Of a DNA stretch of 64,000 nt, positions 1 through 12,300 are shown piece after piece; within the stretch, counting starts at the first letter, position 1; each line of letters begins with the position of its first letter. This DNA is from Wuchereria bancrofti. Its lineage: Eukaryota > Nematoda > Chromadorea > Rhabditida > Onchocercidae. The position numbers and the translations under genes are program-made. The stretch covers positions 4,994,031 through 5,058,030 of the forward strand of contig SSBO01000007.1 in assembly GCA_005281725.1 (NCBI GenBank), written 5' to 3'. The notes beneath the pieces are model-generated. The model worked only from the letters and a program-made list of their open reading frames with translations. It did not search any database and was not told the DNA's origin.

Positions 1-2158
1 ACTTTGCCTGCTGTAGCATTGTGTTGGAGTAAAAAGACAGGTGATTCACCATTGCTACATGCTGCATATGATGCTGTAATTTATTTTTAAAAAAAAATTT
101 TATTTTTAAATTTTTAGAAAATTTGTTCTTTCAAAATTGTTTTGCAAAGTTATCAAGTAATGTTAATAGACTAGAAAAATTAAACCGAACGGAAGATGAT
201 AAAGCCATGAAGTAGAGGTCATTATGCATTCCAGAATTATGTGCTACGATCAAAATTAGGAAACTATACAAATGGAAGTATTCTTTACTTTTTCAATCCT
301 TACTTTTCGAGAATAGTTGAGAAATTTATTATAATTTTGAATAATTCATTCACTTCGATGGGTTGAAATTAACGGCTTTCTTTCACTTCCTTTTGTTAGA
401 AAAAATTTTATGGGAAAGATGTATGAAAAAACTTTTTTGTGCTTTGCAAGCCTTTTCATCCCTTCAAATTTCAAACAACATTATTCAAGAATAATGAGCG
501 TTGTGGTGGCGCTAAATAAGATCTATTGTTTGTATTAGACTTTTCCGATCAAGATTAGCAAAGAATTTTCACATTAAAAAAATAACCCAATTTTTACAAG
601 TGTAAGAAACGGCTTATTCACTGCTCATTTTCTCGACGCAATCAATCTAAGAAAGGCCATATCAGTGCCGTCAATACGGGTCAAATTTCAAAAATAAGAC
701 AATTCACTCCACTTTTTCTGTAGAAACTGTGTCATCAGAATTCCAGAAATGCTTTAATGCAAAATGATGAAACATTGCTGTCTTCATAAAGCGACATATT
801 TATAAGAGATTGAATATGATAATTCTAATTTGACTCAAACATCAATAGAAGTGACACTAAACTCGTGAACATCTTTTTTTCTTGGTTCAATTCAACGATA
901 TTGAAAAATAATTAAAAATCACTTCATATGACGACATTACGATACTATCATAAATATCGTAATTTGTCAAAAACAGTTTGGAATTTCATATGAAGAAGAA
1001 AATCAAAGAAATGTTTTCACCTCAATTTTAAGCAGAAATATTTACTTGTCCCCACTTTCGTTTTTATGCAGAAGTTGTTATTTTTATGGGTAAGGTCACC
1101 AATATGAACAAAAATTCTCACATCAATTTTAAAAAAATGAATTTGCTATTGGAATTGATAGTTTACGATAACATCAAAATTAGACGAGCCAAATCACTTT
1201 TGATATGTGATCAGTAAAGAAAAAAAATCTCAAAAATCTTAATTTTTTTTGTGTTTCGTGAAATGACTTAAACTTAAAAAAATATTTTTCAAGAAATTTG
1301 AAAGAAATAGTTGAGATAGCTTCAAAGAGCTCATTTTGGAATTTATTATAAATGATTTTTGACATAGGTAAAAAGATATAGAGCACTTAATTCGTATTTC
1401 AGATTCAGAAAAGAAATTTGAAATTAAATTTCTCAACAATTGATTTCAAATGATCGCGTAGCCAGGTATTTATATGTGTTAGATAATGCGTGAATGTAGA
1501 AAGTTAGCAAGTCCGATGGAAAAGATTACTACATTGACTTTTCAACCATATTCGGAATTCAGAACGATGGGGAAAAAAAATCAAAATAGGAATCAGAACA
1601 AATAATTTTTTTTAACTTATCTGTACAATTTTTACCGCTAATGCACGGCAAATTTCATATTCCAAGTCACTTTTTCCTTATTTAATTCCTTTTAAGGTAC
1701 TATTAAGATTAAAATCAGGAGTAAAAGATTGAGGTTAATTAAAAAGTTTGAAAAGTGTGATCATTAATCAACAAATTTGTTTTGACTATTTTTAATCATT
1801 AATACACTCTTTTACGGGACAACTTCCGGAGACAGTGGCACTGCGCAATTTTATGAAAATTTAAGAATTCATCATAAAATTGGTAGAGCACAACGTTTAT
1901 AAATTAAGGTAAAAGAAACTTACGAATTTCTTGTATTTCGATTGAAGCAAATACAGAAAAGTATGCAATTATGATGAGATGTAAATAGTAATGCAGATGT
2001 GATAAGGCATGGTTGGAAAGATGCATATTAGAAGCGATCCTACCGGTTGAGCAGCCGAAATTTACCCGAATATTACTGCCCTGAAGTAATACTGGTAGTG
2101 GTCACGATGATGAATGGGACAGTCTGATAAGAAATGAACAACAGAAATGCCGTTACTT
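1..2158. other. AT-rich region with no recognised gene
   Basis: Stops are dense in all frames and no run of protein-like sequence between plausible splice sites was seen. The open frames of about 65 residues near 1180-1440 (minus) are rich in F/K/N/I/L, as expected from AT-rich noise. Confidence 0.5.
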
Positions 2159-2302
2159 TCAGGAATCCAATGACAGGTGAAGTAGGAGGAGGCAGATTAT
2201 TGGTGCTACTGCTATTAATGTAGGAGAGAGGCTGTGATGGTGATGATCAGAAAGGGCGCAAATCTCATTTTGGAGGTCAATGACAGTTACCCCTTCGGCC
2301 AT
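2159..2302 (-). CDS. possible first coding exon, unrecognised
   Basis: On the minus strand an ATG in a good context (AAGATGG, start at 2302) opens a 47-codon frame beginning MAEGVTVIDLQNEI. It passes a short His run (about residues 20-23) and becomes hydrophobic near its end. The last part reads as a Ser/Asn/Pro-rich peptide in another frame, so a splice may fall within it. The base composition is less AT-rich than the surroundings. No family is recognised. It could be the first exon of a gene running leftwards, or chance. Confidence 0.2.
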   Translation of the reverse strand: MAEGVTVIDLQNEICALSDHHHHSLSPTLIAVAPIICLLLLHLSLDS

Positions 2303-2938
2303 CTTCTTAACCTCTTTAAAGATTTTAGGCAATGAAGGGTTACGGAAGGTTTAACTCTAATTCACTATCTCATCCGCACTTCTACTTCCTTTCAATCAAT
2401 CAACATAACTGTACACTTACATTAACAACAGTAACACTCTACTGTTTTATGGATCCTCCGTTTACCCTAAATATCCTGTAATAAGAACCCCTCCCCTCTC
2501 CTCTCATCACTTAAACAGCATCTTAAAAATTCAGGGCAAATAACGGCACTAAAATTTCCCACCTGTGACTTTTGCGCATTTCATACTTCTTTAGGGATGA
2601 TTTATCTAAGTTTTTCTCCAACGAAATGGCATTTTTTTAAAACCATAAAGTGACTTTGCATCTGTCATTGCTTCTGTTTACATTCAATCCACTCCCGGAA
2701 GTGATTGCTGAGATAGTTCAATTAAATTGCCGGTGCCGAGATTCCTTAACACAGTGATAGAAATGATAACAGAAACCTTCTATTATTCTTTCAATTAATG
2801 TTTCCTAAAAAAGAAAAAAAAATTCAACAAGTTCAGAAAACAAAATGCCTACTCAGCGAATTGGCACAATATGCATAACTTGGACGAATATATCGAACCT
2901 AAAATCATAAGTGAATTGCTAGCAGAATTTCATCCATG

Positions 2939-2996
2939 ACATTAGCAATTGAAAGAATCAACTGCTCACATTAGCAATTGAAAGAATCAACTGCTC
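2939..2996. repeat. perfect 29-base tandem duplication
   Basis: Two identical 29-base units lie head to tail (2939-2967 and 2968-2996), each starting ACATTAGCAATTG and ending ATCAACTGCTC. No gene overlaps them. Perfect identity suggests a recent duplication or an assembly artefact. Confidence 0.9.
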
Positions 2997-5677
2997 TTCG
3001 GCAATTCATGTTCTACCATAATTCAACTTCCTCTTATATCACCACAAACATATATCATATCATTTTGGTTACTCTTTATAACATTATTGTATTGCGATTG
3101 CTATTTTCTTTCATTCCTTTGCAGAGTGCAAATTTCACCCTAAATTTCATCATTTTACTATATATGCTCAATTTTTACTAAATAGGTCAATCAGATTTTT
3201 GCAAGAAAAAAATTTGAAATTAGGAGATGAAATAAAGGCGTGAAGGGTTACAAGAATGCGTAACATATTGATGCATGATGATATAAGAGATCTTTTTGGT
3301 GAGGAGAAGACAAACACATTTGGTGACATTTTCTTACAGTGATATATATTTGGGTCACTCTCAGTGTCCTTTTATATCTTTTTTTTTTCGCTTTGTCATT
3401 TTTGTTAATTTTTTTGCAAGTTTCAGAATGAAAATTTTGAGTTGTTTTAAACTTATAAAAATAAGTTTTCCTTCTGCTGCTTCTTTGCCCCATATGATGG
3501 GATTGAAGCTAAAAAGGAAGTGTATTGCCCTGCCCTACCAAAAATTCTGCCTCTTTTGTGTCTCTTAAAAACTGAACATATAATCAAATGTGTCAAATCA
3601 TCTATCGTACAAATGGCATAGGCACACTTCAACGTTGCATCAACTGAAATATCACAAAAGAGTGACGAATTGAGGAATTTAGTGACCAAACAGAACACTG
3701 AGGAATTAAACCGACAAGTATTTTTGACCTAAGAAACAAACTAAGCATATAATCTGCTTTGGGCGTTTTTTTTTTTTTTTTTTTGTTTGAGAGAAGGGAA
3801 AGAATCCAGAGAGGATTCAAAGATGAAGCGAAATTGAAAAACAAGTTCAACAAGTTCACAGGATACACTTGCGTTTTGTTTTCGAAATGAGGAACTTGCG
3901 TATTCCATTCTTCCAAGATTATAAAAGTTGTTAATTTTAAAAATCTGGCACTTGTGGACTGAAGCCAAATTCCGTGCTGATTAATTTAAAATATGTATAG
4001 TAATATACGTTATATTTATTCTTTTTTATCATTTCATTTTTTCTTTGGAAAAAGACTTCAAAAAATTGAAAACTCCAAGTTCATGCGGGTTCTTTAAGGA
4101 CAAATTTATTTTTCTTCGAATGAGTCACATGTGTAATATTTACAATAACTTCGAACATTCAAATAATTACTGAAAATTTGTGTAGAAAAATTCCATTAGT
4201 GTTTTAGCTAATATATACTTGAAACTTAATTAGCTAATTCCTCTAAATAATAAATGCTATTAATGCTGTCGTTAGTTTCCTCTCACTTCACTTTGAAGTA
4301 TTCTGAATGTCATTTTTTATCATCCTTAACATATTTGAAAACCTTATTATGCTTCTTCTGTAATATAACTAAACAAATTATTTCAAACTGAATTAATTAA
4401 TTAGTGAATTAAGAGCCTACTTCATTCTTTTGCTTTTCAGATGAAATTTTATTTGCATTAAAATTGTACAAAACCAATTGCGGAGCCAGCGGATCAATTC
4501 ACTATCCAAGACATTAATCAAGGACATCATTAGAACTGCCGGTCATTAACCGAACGTTACAACTGTCTCACATAGATTTCCGAATTATTCGTTCAATTAA
4601 TCTACTAATTATTTAGATATGCTGACAATTTGTAATATCAACTGGTTGCTCTCATCTGCTTTGATTTTCTTTCTCTTAAATCCTTTTTATATGTTTACAA
4701 ACGAAACCTGGAAGTACAAAGCAATTTCGTTAAATATTTAAATTGATGATCAATGTTTACTGAAGAAGGAACAATCAATCAGTTGATTTCTTAGTCGGTT
4801 TAAGTTTAACAACTATTTAAATGTTATTTCCATTGCTAAATCCATCACAGTATAAACAAAATTATCATGGGAAGTTTGCTGGGATAATCTGAGCGATTGG
4901 GAACACTACGCCGATTAATTTAATTCAAATTAGTATGTCTTCTTTATTAGGTGAATCAAGTTATGCAAATACGCTTCTAAAAGCATAAATGAATAATAAG
5001 CCAATGCCTCGATAAACCTTATAAAAACTTTGAAGGAAAAGTTATCACTGCAAATTTAAATAACAGTCCTATCTCTCATAAAAATTCTCTTTGTCAACAA
5101 ATTGACTTAAGCTAATATTTGTTATCACAAACTGACATTATGCTAACGACTTTGGAATTGGTCGAGAGCAGCTGCGAAAGTATGTTATCCTTTATCAATT
5201 TTTTCCTGCAAGTTAAATTGTTGGTGCAGTAGACTTCGCTCTTATTACAGACAGTCTCTTTAACAGTTAAATTTTTGCTAATTATTGCATGAAAACAAAA
5301 GCTTGCTGATAACAATGTATCAGAAACTTTCCAGTGTTTGAAAGAAACAGACAAAATGTGAAAAGTACAATTTTATTATCGCAAAAATGAACAACAAGGC
5401 AACTTCTAACTCTCCACAATTATCACAGCTATCAATCAATAAAAAATCTCGCGATAATAAGGCGAAATAATGATAATTATAATTACACTGAAACAAGTTC
5501 GCATCACAAATTCAAGCTGATGAACAGCGTTATCAGCAAATAGGCTCAGCATATTTTACATAGCTTCTAGAGTTTTTAGCTAAATTTTAAATTGAATCTA
5601 GTTAAACTTTTTTTTTCAGTTGAATCTCTGGTTATTCCCCTATATTTTACTACAAGTAATCTCTTAAAATTAAAATG

Positions 5678-5695
5678 TATATATATATATATATA
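5678..5695. repeat. (TA)n microsatellite
   Basis: An uninterrupted run of nine TA units in non-coding DNA. Confidence 0.85.
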
Positions 5696-6337
5696 GCATT
5701 TATGAATAATAAAAGCATATTAAACAATGAAACAATGATTTTTGGCACTTAAAAGCATTTCGCAACATTAAAAGTTGTGACTGAAAATAAATGTCAGTAG
5801 GCGAATAAATTAAACATAAGGAAGATAAGTAAATAATATCACAAAATTAAAAGGGACTAATAATAAAGGAACATTTGTGAATCGCAGGTGTTCGAAAAAC
5901 TTGAAATACAAAAGAATTAAAAGGAAAGTTAATGGAAAGAGAAATAAGGTACAAAGTGAAATAATGCCATTGTTTAGATAATAATTTAAGTTGTGAGCAA
6001 AACAAACTCATACAAAATTTTATATAAGTTGTAACATTTCAAATAGAAATAAAATTAGCGAATTTTATTCCACATAACAAATATTGCCAGATGACGTAAT
6101 ATCACTTACATTAGTTTAATCTAAGAAACCAAATGATAGCACAAAGAGAATCAAAAAAATAACTGATCTAATGCATAGGTTATGATTAAAGTTATAACAA
6201 TAATGTCAATGTTAAATTGTGGAAATTTCAAAGTGGCAAAGACTTGCATAAACATGCAAACATTGTAAACTTTAGAAGAATGAATGACAAGCAAAGATGT
6301 ACTAGAAATGTATTGTGGACTAGAAATTTAAATCAAA

Positions 6338-9300
6338 TCAGGTATGTATAAGTGAAAGATTCAGTGGTATGGTACCAAGTGGAGCTCCAACGTGTTCTGC
6401 CAACGCTCGCTCCGCATCCATTCGTGACCGGAAGCGCACCAGCGCTTCGCCGGAATACTGTGCCGTTCCCCATCGCAACATTTGAACACTTTCAATAGTT
6501 ATCTGAAAATCAACTTTCCGATCTTCGAAACGATGGTAAAAAAATACAAAATGTGATTCTTACTTCTACTTTTTCTAACATTTTACTTTGGACTTTTACA
6601 GTATTATATCTTCTAAGTTTTTAACTATTATATCATTTTAATATACTTCAGAGCGCTGTCAGAATGGTCGATCAATAGACGCCACCGATCCATGCAGACA
6701 TTATTCATCAAAAACAACCATCGAATTAAATTTGAGCATTCAAATCATTTGGAATCTTTCATGGGAAACTACTGAGAATATATCATGGCATCTTACTTCT
6801 TACCAAATATAGTGTCCTATCTTAACACACTGGTATCCTATGTTAACAAATCAAAGCCAGAGTACCTTATCCTAAAATAGTAAGTACTAAGCCACTTTAC
6901 TGAAACATTTCCTAAAAAAGAAGTTTTGGAAATTTGTCGCATGAAAGGAGTCTTTTTCAAAATAAATTGGAAGTATAAGGTTGCTTCTTTTGCTTTGCTT
7001 CTATCACCTTATAACTTCTTGTGCAGAATTATCGTAGCATTCTCCCTTTAAGTACTATTATTTTTGTCCTATATATTATTAAATTAATTCTAACAACAAT
7101 ATTTTACTTCATTAACACGGATTGACTTCTTTCTCTTCAATTCATAGTGAAACTTTTCTGCTTTCCATTTAAATTCTCATTCAAATTCTACGGAAATAAT
7201 TGGAATAAATTAAAGAAGCAACCTCTGGATTGGTTTGAAAATATGCCAAAATATCTTGTGGTGTAATATTTGGACAAAGTCCGGTAACCAAAACTAGACC
7301 AGGTTGCGACTGCAGCGGGTAAATACATGGTGACGTCGGTGGACTAAGACATGGCCAGTACAATGGTGTAAATGGCGGTACTATTGCTGGTACCAAACTT
7401 TGAACAGTTTCTGAAATAATATATTAAGTTTTTAATTATAGTGCTATTGCAATAGCATTACTTCAATGGTACCTTAGATAATTCTAAAACAATTTTAAGG
7501 AAATTTGAATACTATAAACAATGAACTTCGTTCTCCTCCATTTGGGTGGCTCAGATTAGCTAGCTCTACATGAATAACATCAAAATTGGTCCTATCTGAA
7601 TCCGAATCGCATTCTTATTTCATAACAGATCTAAATATTTTGCTTAAGTTAAAATATCAAAAGTATTACTAGTAGTGTATACTGTAAGTTTTAATTCAAG
7701 TTCAAGTCTAAAATGACTTGCGTTGTGGGAAGAGCGGTCTTGGCTGCAAAATAAATTGCGGTGGTAACGGTGGGTTTGTCAGAACCAAATTTATATCTTC
7801 CGGACTGCATTGGAACACCTCAATGTACCGTTGTTTCTTTCCTATTTGCATATATTTGTTATGAGCTAATGCAGCAGCGGTTGCTGCGCTCATCTCCGAA
7901 TCCATCTGTATGAAAGCCTCTCCGCTTGGATGACCTTGTGCATTGTATACCATATGCACTCCATGAAACATTATCATCATAATATTTATCGTTAATGTTA
8001 TCGTATTATTATCACTCTCATTATCACTGTCTGCTACTATGACCAGTTAAAAAGTAAACACTGTTTCTTCCATCAAAATTCTTGTTTAACGCTCGGATTC
8101 TTGAGCAGGATATGAAATGCTTCTTTGTAATATATTTTTACTCAGTCTCGAGAAAAATGGAACATAATAAAGAAAACAAGATCAGATGTAGAAAGAAGAA
8201 ATCAAAATAGATAAGGGAAAGGTGTTAATTAATATTATTGCAATAATATTTGTTCAAGAATCCGACGATTAAACATTTCTTCCTGGGCATATGTATGATA
8301 GGCGGAATAAATAGAGCTTTTGCAAACAGATATAGAAGCAAGGCAGATAATAAAACATAGAAGGATATGAAGATAAAAGAGGGAAGGACAAGCCGTGTAA
8401 AGAATATCAGAAGACCCTTCTTCTGATATTCTTTATATCAGCAAGCAATCCATTGGTAAAGAATAAGCTGAAAAACCTAATATAATTATTATATTTATAA
8501 TACATCCAACTTCCCTTCTTCTTTTACTCCTCACATCTATTCTTCACTTTTTTCATTTAACACATCTATTTGTAATTAATGTAATTAAATGGAGAATATT
8601 TATATTTCATATTATTCATACTTAAATTCACTTCATGAATGGTTCATGAAAGATATACTACCGATAGTTAGTTAGTGTTTATATTTGCTATAAAACAAAC
8701 CAAATAAGAGGATTATATGTCACCAAATTGTGTCTTCTTTTCTGATACACAATTTTATTTTTAGATTAATAAATTATGATTTTCTAAAACTGCATCACAT
8801 CTAAGGGTCAAAGATTTCATTTCTTAAGGAACCATTTTTATTCTAAAAAATAGCTAGTAAAGGTAATAAGATTTACCAATTTCAATGTATATTTTTTCAT
8901 CATTTAAGATACTGTAAGCTAAAATAATTCGTGAAATATATTAGCGACTAAAACACTTAAAATTATCAATATTCAAGATTCATTTAATGCTATATACTGG
9001 AAATCTATCATTTCAGTCTGCAGAGAAATTGAAATTCTCTAACTTTTACTGGTAACATCAAACTTTATAGCATAAGTCACTTTTAATTTCAACCGGATGA
9101 CAGAAATCACTTGAAATAATTAAGAACTAATTAGTTATTAAATATAATAGTTATCTTGAAAGCAAGCAGGTTTAACTGTAATCAAACCAATTCCTCATTT
9201 AAGAATGCATATGAATTACAAGTTCTGTTACCTGAAACATAATGTGCCGGGCGGTTTCGCCCAGAAATTCGACGATATTTTCTACATGAGCTTCGTAGGG

Positions 9301-12300
9301 AAGACCCCTTAATCTGATGCAGTCCTTTCTACTACTTCCATGAACCATCATACGTTGATCATTTTCCAAATTTCGATTAATCACTTGTTGCACTTCTGCT
9401 TGGGTTGATCTATAATTGAGCCGATTTTAAATTCATACCACAAGTTAATATTAGGAAACAATGTATGAATTTTAGGTAAAACTGACAACGAAAAACCTTT
9501 GAAAAAACAATTGTGGATAACACAACTTCAAAGAAACCTTAGCTGGAAATAATCAAGAAATTGGATAAAATCAGTCAGATAAGAGGTAGACAGAAATTTT
9601 CTTCAAATTTAGGAGAAAAATCGTCCGGTCAGATAATTATAATAATGGAAAATGTTGACTGACATTATAAAAGAAATCTATTAAATTTGCACATTTTTTA
9701 ATAAAAGGGTATGAAAGTGGAAACTTTATATATGTCACAATTCTCATGGAACCGTCTATGAGTGTCATTTAACAGATAACATATTGTGAACTATGGTGTC
9801 TATGAACTGTTATCAGTTGTTGAATCAACTCGATGACATTATACTACCAGATAGGCCTTACACATCCAATAAACGAAAATACAGTCAAGTCAAGAAATTT
9901 AAATTTATGAAAAGCATGTTTAAATAAAAAAAAGATGAAAATATGCAGCTAATAGTGCATTGTGAATTGTTGGACAAAAATTAAGACTACTAAATTTTAT
10001 TACAATTAGTGATAGAATTCTGCGATAGCATTTCAGTGAAAAATCCTGTTATACAAACTACATTGAAGTTCTTGAGGTTATAGGACACCAAATCGTGCGA
10101 CTACAAATTATTTAATGGAAAATATGAATACTCCAGAATTCCCGATATCAATCAAGAAATGCTCCTCATCCTCTAAAATAAATATATTTTCAATGGTCCT
10201 TTTTAATGAATATTCGGATTTCATTTTAAAACTTGGCATATCATTAACATGTTTTTAACATTTATGAAATGGAAAACTTCTGCTTTTCAAACGAAAGAAA
10301 AACTAATAAGCAGCTTCTAAGAAACAAAAGATTTTCTGATGGCATAGTACTAACAATCTTTCACATTTTTGTAAATTGTTGCTCAAATTTGTGTTATGCG
10401 AAAATTAATATATTGTAAAGTTATCTGAGACGAAATAGCGTAAGACGGAAAACTTACATTTTATGATTACAGTGATGAAATTAATAAAAACTTTAGAAGG
10501 ATATTAATCTCTTCTCTTTATCTCCTGCTATTTATTCCTGAACTTCTAAAACTGTTTTAAACAAAGAAAAATGACAGTTGTCATGATACGAGATTTATCA
10601 TATTGAGCTTACAAGGAATTCATGGAAGATTCATTTGTAATCTCAATAGAGAGAATACTTTTCAGATAAAATATACTGTTGCATAATTCAGATAATAACT
10701 CTCGTTTTCACGCCTTTTAATCACTCACTCAAATTTCAGTTCATATTTTTGAAAAAAAAAATCAAATATTAAATAACTTGCCTGAAAAGTTCAATATATC
10801 GAGTGCCAATGGTACGTTTGTGCTTCGTAAGCGCCTTTTGGCCAGCTTCCTCATTATCAAACATTACAAAAGCATCACCCGTTGGCCGACCATCACTCTT
10901 ATTCACAAATAATATACCGCCATCTGTTACTTTACAACCATTCTCACCTTCCGCGAAAAATTCAAGCTAAAAGATCAGATAATAGTGACCATCAAACTTG
11001 CAAAACTTGAACAACCTAAATTTTCACTTCCAATTTTGACTACAAGTTCTTCGCTTAGGAATTATTAGATTAAAAGAACGAGTAGATACAGTATTAAGAC
11101 CGCAGAGTCGTAACCAGTCCTACCAATATCAACTCACAATATCACATAAGATTCTGAAATGTAGCCAAAATACAAGGGTATTTTAATTTGTTTTATAGAA
11201 GTAATTATTCCAAACTTTAAATATGCTATCTGGAATATGATTTGGCTTACTATCAAATTTAAATGAAAAGAGATTTTCAATCTTCAAATACGCTGGATTT
11301 TGAAAACTGAATGGAAGACTAACAATTTGCGCTTCGGTGCAATCATAAGGAAGACCCCGCATGCGAACAATCATGGCGCCTGTGCTACCGCGGCTTACAA
11401 AACGCACTGCTTCTGAGTTGGAGCCTGCAATGTATATGGTAAGGGCAATGCAAATGATAGTAGTGATGGAAGTGAAAAGCGAGATCAGGTAGGGTAGGAT
11501 AGGGGAGAAGCCAGTCGGGAAATTCAATGAAATTGTGAATTTATGCGAAAGGGGTGGGAATTGGGGGCGAGCACTGACGCTGGCAGGTTAGGCAGGAACA
11601 AATGTGAGAATGGATACCTATCTACCTGCAGGGAAATGCGGGCTCGATCGGAGAAAGGTACCGGAAAGGGATGGTGAATACAGTAGGAATCAAAAACCGG
11701 GTCGTAACATAGCACCACCAGCATCTCTGAAATGCTTGATTTTAATGCACCTGTTCCAGTAAGTAACCCTTCCACACTTATTTCTCTTTAGTTAGTTATA
11801 CCATTTTTCAAATAATATTATATAGGAAGACTGTCGAGCTTATTCAGGTGTCCAACTGCCATAACAGCTGGACGGATGGGAAAATGATATTTTTCATGGA
11901 TGCATGCTGCATGAAGTTTGAATAGCTGTTATGACGATCATCCTGATTTCTGCCTGCCTACTTACTCCTTCTTCCTTCTGTTAATACAATACCTTCAAAA
12001 GTGATTTTATAATTCATTCATTGCATTTCAGCAATTCACAATAAAACTAGCAGCACGAAATTTCCTTCTCCGACGTGTACTTCCAAACTGCATGTTACCG
12101 AAGGTGTAATTTTGTACATTGGCGATTGATTTATGGGTTTTACCCTCAGATTCACCCTTAAATTGGCCGGACTTTATTGCATTACTCCATGTGCCAATCG
12201 CTAATATTATTTATTAATCTATTATTACTTACTAATAATAGATTTACTCATTTGTAAATAACAAACTGTGATAACGTAAAGAGAATGAAATGAACGATCG

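Larger units (their letters stand above)
2303..6337. other. intergenic, downstream flank of the ESRP-like gene
   Basis: No supported gene. It contains the 29-base tandem duplication at 2939-2996, a (TA)n run at 5678-5695 and, at its right end, the presumed 3' UTR of the minus-strand ESRP-like gene that stops at 6338. The open frames at 3250-3970 overlap each other on both strands and look like noise. Confidence 0.5.

Noticed and set aside
3248..3968. Overlapping open frames of 75-95 codons on both strands
   Set aside because: They overlap each other in several frames, are low in coding character (K/F/S runs) and have no splice context or recognisable motif.
11862..11936. Inverted repeat CATAACAGCT ... 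AGCTGTTATG suggesting a MITE
   Set aside because: Only ten bases match, no target-site duplication was seen and the interior is not element-like.
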